DNA from: Pseudomonadota bacterium
GTDB lineage: Bacteria; Pseudomonadota; Gammaproteobacteria; Steroidobacterales; Steroidobacteraceae
Assembly: GCA_016705325.1 (NCBI GenBank)
Contig: JADIYJ010000006.1
Location: 248,001 to 312,000 of the forward strand
Length of the DNA: 64,000 nucleotides
Direction: 5' to 3'
Each line of letters starts with the position of its first letter. Positions within the stretch are counted from its first letter, which is position 1. This document shows positions 60,793-64,000 of this stretch, in pieces. A model generated the notes under the pieces. It was not told the origin of the DNA. It saw only the letters and a list, made by a program, of their open reading frames with translations, and made no database searches. Position numbers and translations under genes: made by a program.

Positions 60793-61095
60793 ATGCTGCA
60801 GATTCGACAGACCGTCTCTTTCCGTAAGTGGCTGATGCGTCTTGAAGATCGAACGGCACAAGCACGTCTCGTTCGGCGCTTTGAACGACTGGCTGACGGT
60901 TACGCAGGCGACCATCGGTTTCTGGGCGCGGAATTGTTTGAGTTGCGCGCTGACTTCGGGCCTGGCTACCGGATCTATTACATGCGACGTGGCGACGAGC
61001 TGATAATCCTGCTCGTCGGTGGCGACAAGGCATCACAGGCGCGCGACATCGTGCGCGCGCGGCGAATGATCGAGCAATTGGAGTCCAAGCAATGA
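60793..61095 (+). CDS. RelE/ParE-type toxin (HigB-like addiction-module killer)
   Basis: 100 residues: IRQTVSFRKWLMRLEDRTAQ, LVRRFERLADGYAGDHRFLG, LFELRADFGPGYRIYYMRRG and a terminal Arg-rich helix. Matches the COG3657-type addiction killer protein family (ribosome-dependent mRNase fold). Overlaps its antidote gene by 4 nt, toxin first. Confidence 0.9.
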   Translation: MLQIRQTVSFRKWLMRLEDRTAQARLVRRFERLADGYAGDHRFLGAELFELRADFGPGYRIYYMRRGDELIILLVGGDKASQARDIVRARRMIEQLESKQ

Positions 61096-61412
61096 ACCGA
61101 CCCAGCCGCAAGCAAGCCTTACGGACCGTTCCCTTCGACGCCGCCGAGTATCTCTTCGACGAAGAGACGCGACTGGCGTACCTCAATGCCGCGCTCGCGG
61201 AAGGGGATGCACAAGCCATGGTGACCGCCCTCGGAACGGTGGCCCGGGCCCGTGGCATGTCGCGAGTCGCGAAGCGATGCGGCCTGGGTCGCGAGAGCCT
61301 GTACAAAGCCCTGAGCGAGAGCGGCAACCCCGCCTTCACGACGATCGTCGGAGTCGCGTCTGCGTTGGGATACACCTTCGAGATGCGAACGGCGCCGTCA
61401 AATCGAGATTGA
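61092..61412 (+). CDS. addiction-module antidote protein (HigA-like HTH)
   Basis: 106 residues: FDAAEYLFDEETRLAYLNAA, VARARGMSRVAKRCGLGRES then LYKALSESGNPAFTTIVGVA, the HTH of COG3636-type antidotes paired with COG3657 toxins. Third copy of the palindrome GTTTCAGCTGAAAC sits immediately after the stop. Confidence 0.9.
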   Translation: MNRPSRKQALRTVPFDAAEYLFDEETRLAYLNAALAEGDAQAMVTALGTVARARGMSRVAKRCGLGRESLYKALSESGNPAFTTIVGVASALGYTFEMRTAPSNRD

Positions 61413-61414
61413 GA

Positions 61415-61430
61415 GTTTCAGCTGAAACGT
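61415..61430. repeat. palindromic repeat, copy 3 (core only)
   Basis: GTTTCAGCTGAAACGT directly behind the antidote gene; shares the 14-bp palindromic core with copies at 37348 and 40980 but not the flanking GCAGCGAATCTT segment. Confidence 0.75.
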
Positions 61431-61479
61431 CAGTAAGGATTCCAAGGCGCCGACGACCGCGAAGGCAAGACGCGGCCCC

Positions 61480-62142
61480 TCACGTCACAACCGGATAAAC
61501 CGCATCCCCCCACAAGGTTTCCGGGTGATCCATCATCACCTCGATTACCAGCGGTACCAGTTTCCCCATCAGGTTCACGCAGTCCCTCAGCTGCTCGCGA
61601 TTGACCGACCCGTTCCAGGTGGCCCCGCCGTGAATCAGCTGGTTGCGCAGCGTGTAGATGCGCGACAGCACGATCGACAGCACCGTCACCGTGTCCTGTC
61701 GGCCCAGCGCCACGTGCGCCGCCTTGTTGGCGGCCGCGAAGCTTGCCTTCCAATTCGCCTCCGGCAGTGTTCCGTTCTGAAACCTCCAGAAGTCCGCGTA
61801 CACGTACGGATTGTCGAGCAGCACCCGGATGCTCTTCGGAAACTCGGTCCAGGCCAGCGTGTCGAATCGCTTCTTCCCTGCGTCGAGCTGCGTCAGCTTG
61901 TCGAGAAACCCGCGAAACGTCTGCTGCTCCGAGTCGCGATACTTCTCGTCGATCTCCGTCGCATACGCTGCGTTGAACGCAATCCACAGCAGGATGAACT
62001 GCCCGTCTGCATCGTGCTGCCCACCGAGCTGCTCGGCCCGGTCGAGCCAAGACAATGCCCGGTGCACCCGCAAACTCAGGTTCGGGTGCCATGCATCCCG
62101 CGCTGCTCGATGCCGGTCCTTGAGTTGCGTGTAATCCATCAA
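61480..62142 (-). CDS. HEPN-domain protein, putative RNase
   Basis: 220 residues, helical. N-terminal HRALSWLDRAEQLGGQHDAD then FILLWIAFNAAYATEID, which is typical of Apea/HEPN proteins (LWIAFNA). Near the C-terminus is the catalytic HEPN motif RNQLIHGGATW (R-x4-H). HEPN proteins with this motif are metal-independent RNases in abortive-infection and TA systems. Its start overlaps the upstream gene's stop by 4 nt, so the two products probably act together. Confidence 0.75.
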   Translation of the reverse strand: MMDYTQLKDRHRAARDAWHPNLSLRVHRALSWLDRAEQLGGQHDADGQFILLWIAFNAAYATEIDEKYRDSEQQTFRGFLDKLTQLDAGKKRFDTLAWTEFPKSIRVLLDNPYVYADFWRFQNGTLPEANWKASFAAANKAAHVALGRQDTVTVLSIVLSRIYTLRNQLIHGGATWNGSVNREQLRDCVNLMGKLVPLVIEVMMDHPETLWGDAVYPVVT

Positions 62143-62618
62143 GCCCTCGCGGCGGCCGGACCTGCCACAGCGAGTGCCTGAGTCGCAGCCTTCGCCTTCT
62201 CGAGCCCCTGCAGCATGGCGGCGGTCGCTTCGATCACCAGCACGAACGATCGCTCGTAGACTTCATCGAGTTCAGCAGCTTTCTCCAGTTCGTCCACGAC
62301 GTCGGCCATGGCGGCCACGGCGCCCATCATCACTGCGTCCATGCCGGCCAGGCGCTGCACGGCTGACGCGGCCTCCGCCTTGCCCTCACCCATCTCGGCT
62401 TGCAGCAAAGCCAACTCGAACGTCACCCGACTGGACGCGTCCTTGAGCCCGGCGTTCAGTTCCAGTGCGCGCGTCCGCAACTCATCATCCATGGGCACCG
62501 TCGGCAGCGCCTCCAGCAGACTCACCGCTTGAGTCTCCATCGTGTCCGCGCAGTCTCGTACGGCGGCCAAGGCGACCCGCAGTACGTTGTCGCTACTTCT
62601 TTTCATAGGCCAACTCAT
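62139..62618 (-). CDS. helical Ala-rich partner of HEPN protein, unknown
   Basis: 159 residues, almost entirely helical and rich in Ala, Glu and Met (VSLLEALPTVPMDDELRTRA, AEMGEGKAEAASAVQRLAGM, VVDELEKAAELDEVYERSFV, EATAAMLQGLEKAKAATQAL). Likely coiled coil or four-helix bundle. No family recognised. Co-directional 4-nt overlap with the HEPN gene is the pattern of antitoxin-toxin or sensor-effector pairs. Confidence 0.6.
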   Translation of the reverse strand: MSWPMKRSSDNVLRVALAAVRDCADTMETQAVSLLEALPTVPMDDELRTRALELNAGLKDASSRVTFELALLQAEMGEGKAEAASAVQRLAGMDAVMMGAVAAMADVVDELEKAAELDEVYERSFVLVIEATAAMLQGLEKAKAATQALAVAGPAAARA

Positions 62619-62726
62619 CCATAGATTGCGCGAATCGAGACCGCAGGGCTATGTCGCGACCGTATCCCCACCCTCAACATTGGGCAATCGGGCTTTCCGC
62701 GACAGCAAGCTGAATTGGTGCGCTGA

Positions 62727-62945
62727 GGGCACATTCTCAGGTACCCCGATGGTTCGCGCGAACCCACGATCGAAGCCACCAACAGACCTTGGCTCGCCGA
62801 GCCGCTCCCAGATACCGATGCCGACGAGCGGGGACTGTTCCGAATCGTCGATGAATCGGGTGAGGATTACCTGTACCCGGCGAAGAACTTTCACAAAGTC
62901 GAGTTGCCGGCCGCGGTTCGTCGGGCGGTATTTCACGCGGCGTGA
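62727..62945 (+). pseudogene. small gene fragment without start codon
   Basis: An open plus-strand frame reads LAEPLPDTDADERGLFRIVD then ESGEDYLYPAKNFHKVELPA and AVRRAVFHAA before TGA. Composition looks coding, and short proteins of this type (ESGEDYLYPA) recur in accessory DNA near TA genes. No in-frame ATG or GTG; likely the 3' end of a lost gene. Confidence 0.4.
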
Positions 62946-62949
62946 TGGA

Positions 62950-63429
62950 TCAGCCTTTCAGGCTCCGCCGATACGCAAGGTCGCGCAACACCGGATCCCG
63001 CGCCTCCTCCGTGCACAGCTTCTCCACCTTGGGTGTCTTGCCGACGCGACCGAGATCGAGCCGATCCGCATCCCAGCAGGTCTGGACGGTGAGGTCGGCC
63101 TCGAGCAGTCCGTCGCTGTGGTGTCGCACGGCGTAGGTGAGCAGCTCGAGCCCCGGCCGGTCGAGCCGCAACACGTCGCGATTGAGTTCCAGCGCGTAGT
63201 CCGCGGCCCGCGCGCCATGCTCGCGATCGGTCCCGTCGTGGAAACGCTGGCTGTCGTGCAGGAAAGCGAACAGTTCGACAACGTCCTCGCGCGCTCCGTT
63301 CACCCGTGCCATCGCCAGCCCGTTCCAGCGCACTCGTCCCCAGTGCGGCACACCGTGGATGCCCTGCCACTCCAGCCGGAACTGCTGGCGCACGATCTCG
63401 ATCAGCTGGCGTCGTCGGTGCAAGTCCAT
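62950..63429 (-). CDS. HD-domain-like hydrolase
   Basis: 159 residues. Metal-ligand pattern of HD proteins: GVPHWGRVRWNGLAMA (His), LFAFLHDSQRFHDG (HD), DREHGARAADYALEL (His), YAVRHHSDG and TCWDADRLDLGRVG (Asp). Probable nucleotidase or phosphodiesterase, substrate unknown. Family members recur next to TA and defence genes. Single gene on the minus strand. Confidence 0.75.
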   Translation of the reverse strand: MDLHRRRQLIEIVRQQFRLEWQGIHGVPHWGRVRWNGLAMARVNGAREDVVELFAFLHDSQRFHDGTDREHGARAADYALELNRDVLRLDRPGLELLTYAVRHHSDGLLEADLTVQTCWDADRLDLGRVGKTPKVEKLCTEEARDPVLRDLAYRRSLKG

Positions 63430-63499
63430 GGGTGCGATTCAGTCTCCACAGAAATGTCTGTCATGTGGTGTTTCACGCGTCCCGCGAAGAACGTAGACC

Positions 63500-63851
63500 C
63501 TATGCCAGCCCAAGAGACTCTGCAGCATCCTTTAGTCGTCGGTCACGGGTGAGCAGCTTCTCGCCCACCGCTTCGGCCGACACCAGCAAGTGAACATCAA
63601 CCCAACCCAAGCCACGTCCCATCAATTTTTTGGTTTCGAGAAACTCGAGCACGTCGTCGTGTTCCATAACGGGAACCGCCGGCAATCGGCAGAGCGCCGC
63701 CAACACTGCCGGGCGATTCTTTATGTGGCCGCACGCAATCTCCCCGATGATGAACGGATGCACGGTCACTTGCAGATGTTTGCAGTAGACCAACGAGTAC
63801 AGCGTCACCACGACGCAGGTGGTCTACCCAGATCGTCGTATCGACGAGCAT
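63500..63851 (-). pseudogene. vapC: VapC-type PIN toxin with frameshift
   Basis: The first frame starts MLVDTTIWVDHLRRGDAVLV, the PIN N-terminus. After LLQTS near 63775-63785 the second frame continues VTVHPFIIGEIACGHIKNRP, LGWVDVHLLVSAEAVG and LLTRDRRLKDAAESLGL, containing the remaining PIN acidic residues. A one- or two-base indel separates them. ATG overlaps the antitoxin stop (TGATG). Confidence 0.85.
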
Positions 63852-64000
63852 CACGCTCGACTGCGGTTGGCGCGCTGACGCCGACGTGGCGCCGCCCTGA
63901 GTTCTCGTTCGGTGGCGCCAAGGGCGATGAGTTGCCGACCGCTTTCCCTGGCGATCAGTGCCTCCAGCCCAGCGTTCAAGACAGCGGCTTTGCCGCGCAG
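63851..64000 (-). CDS. vapB: VapB-type antitoxin, partial at right edge
   Basis: Only the C-terminal 49 codons are in the window: LRGKAAVLNAGLEALIARES then GRQLIALGATERELRAAPRR. The helix, the GGT/GAT turn and the basic tail match VapB2-like antitoxins (type II). Runs off the right end. Overlaps the vapC start. Confidence 0.8.
   Translation of the reverse strand: MRGKAAVLNAGLEALIARESGRQLIALGATERELRAAPRRRQRANRSRA

Overview
The window is GC-rich DNA from a bacterial chromosome, most likely a gammaproteobacterium of the Nevskiales/Steroidobacterales kind. That placement is inferred from family content, not from a marker gene: three wax-ester synthase/diacylglycerol acyltransferases (WS/DGAT), a DUF1302 outer-membrane protein, acyl-CoA dehydrogenase and SDR clusters, HemG, a class III alkylsulfatase and a short AhpC with a classical OxyR box. 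No rRNA, tRNA or CRISPR array was recognised.

Positions 1-36,000 look like ordinary chromosome. In order they hold: an M20 amidohydrolase, queF and an M3 peptidase (minus strand); an alpha/beta hydrolase; a minus-strand lipid cluster (SDR, acyl-CoA dehydrogenase, SDR, WS/DGAT) with a divergent LysR gene; an M64 peptidase and a DUF4010 gene separated by an intact IS1182-type element; PrsW and CHRD genes; an OxyR box with ahpC-ahpF; hemG and a cytochrome b561-like gene; a VWA protein; a broken ornithine cyclodeaminase; a single-RRM protein and infA; ppc; DUF1302; two divergent WS/DGAT genes; an SDR; a zinc-ribbon/PH protein; and a long-chain acyl-CoA synthetase. The lipid genes together suggest uptake, activation, turnover and storage of hydrophobic acyl substrates.

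Positions 36,000-64,000 are accessory. They hold a DUF222/HNH endonuclease gene with embedded repeats, about ten toxin-antitoxin (TA) loci (PIN/RHH, phd-vapC, two higBA types, parDE twice, abrB-vapC, vapBC and an antitoxin-like orphan twice), and an alkylsulfatase bracketed by a direct repeat made of a duplicated TA locus. There is also a large RecB-like nuclease/helicase gene broken by an amber codon and a frameshift. A decayed IS21-family element (51129-58045) carries a complete recombinase-in-trio (RIT) element inside istA. Its left inverted repeat supplies the last codons of an unknown gene, and its right end abuts a beheaded HIT-domain gene followed by an intact HNH gene. These flanking genes look like parts of a disrupted defence locus. 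A HEPN-domain gene overlapping a helical partner gene is another candidate defence or toxin module.

Many genes carry frameshifts or clean internal deletions (M20, acyl-CoA dehydrogenase, ornithine cyclodeaminase, acyl-CoA synthetase, DUF222, one parE, nuclease/helicase, istA, istB, vapC). There are also homopolymeric G tracts typical of sequencing or assembly artefacts. Some of the pseudogenes may therefore be assembly errors, and each should be checked on raw reads before biological meaning is given to it.
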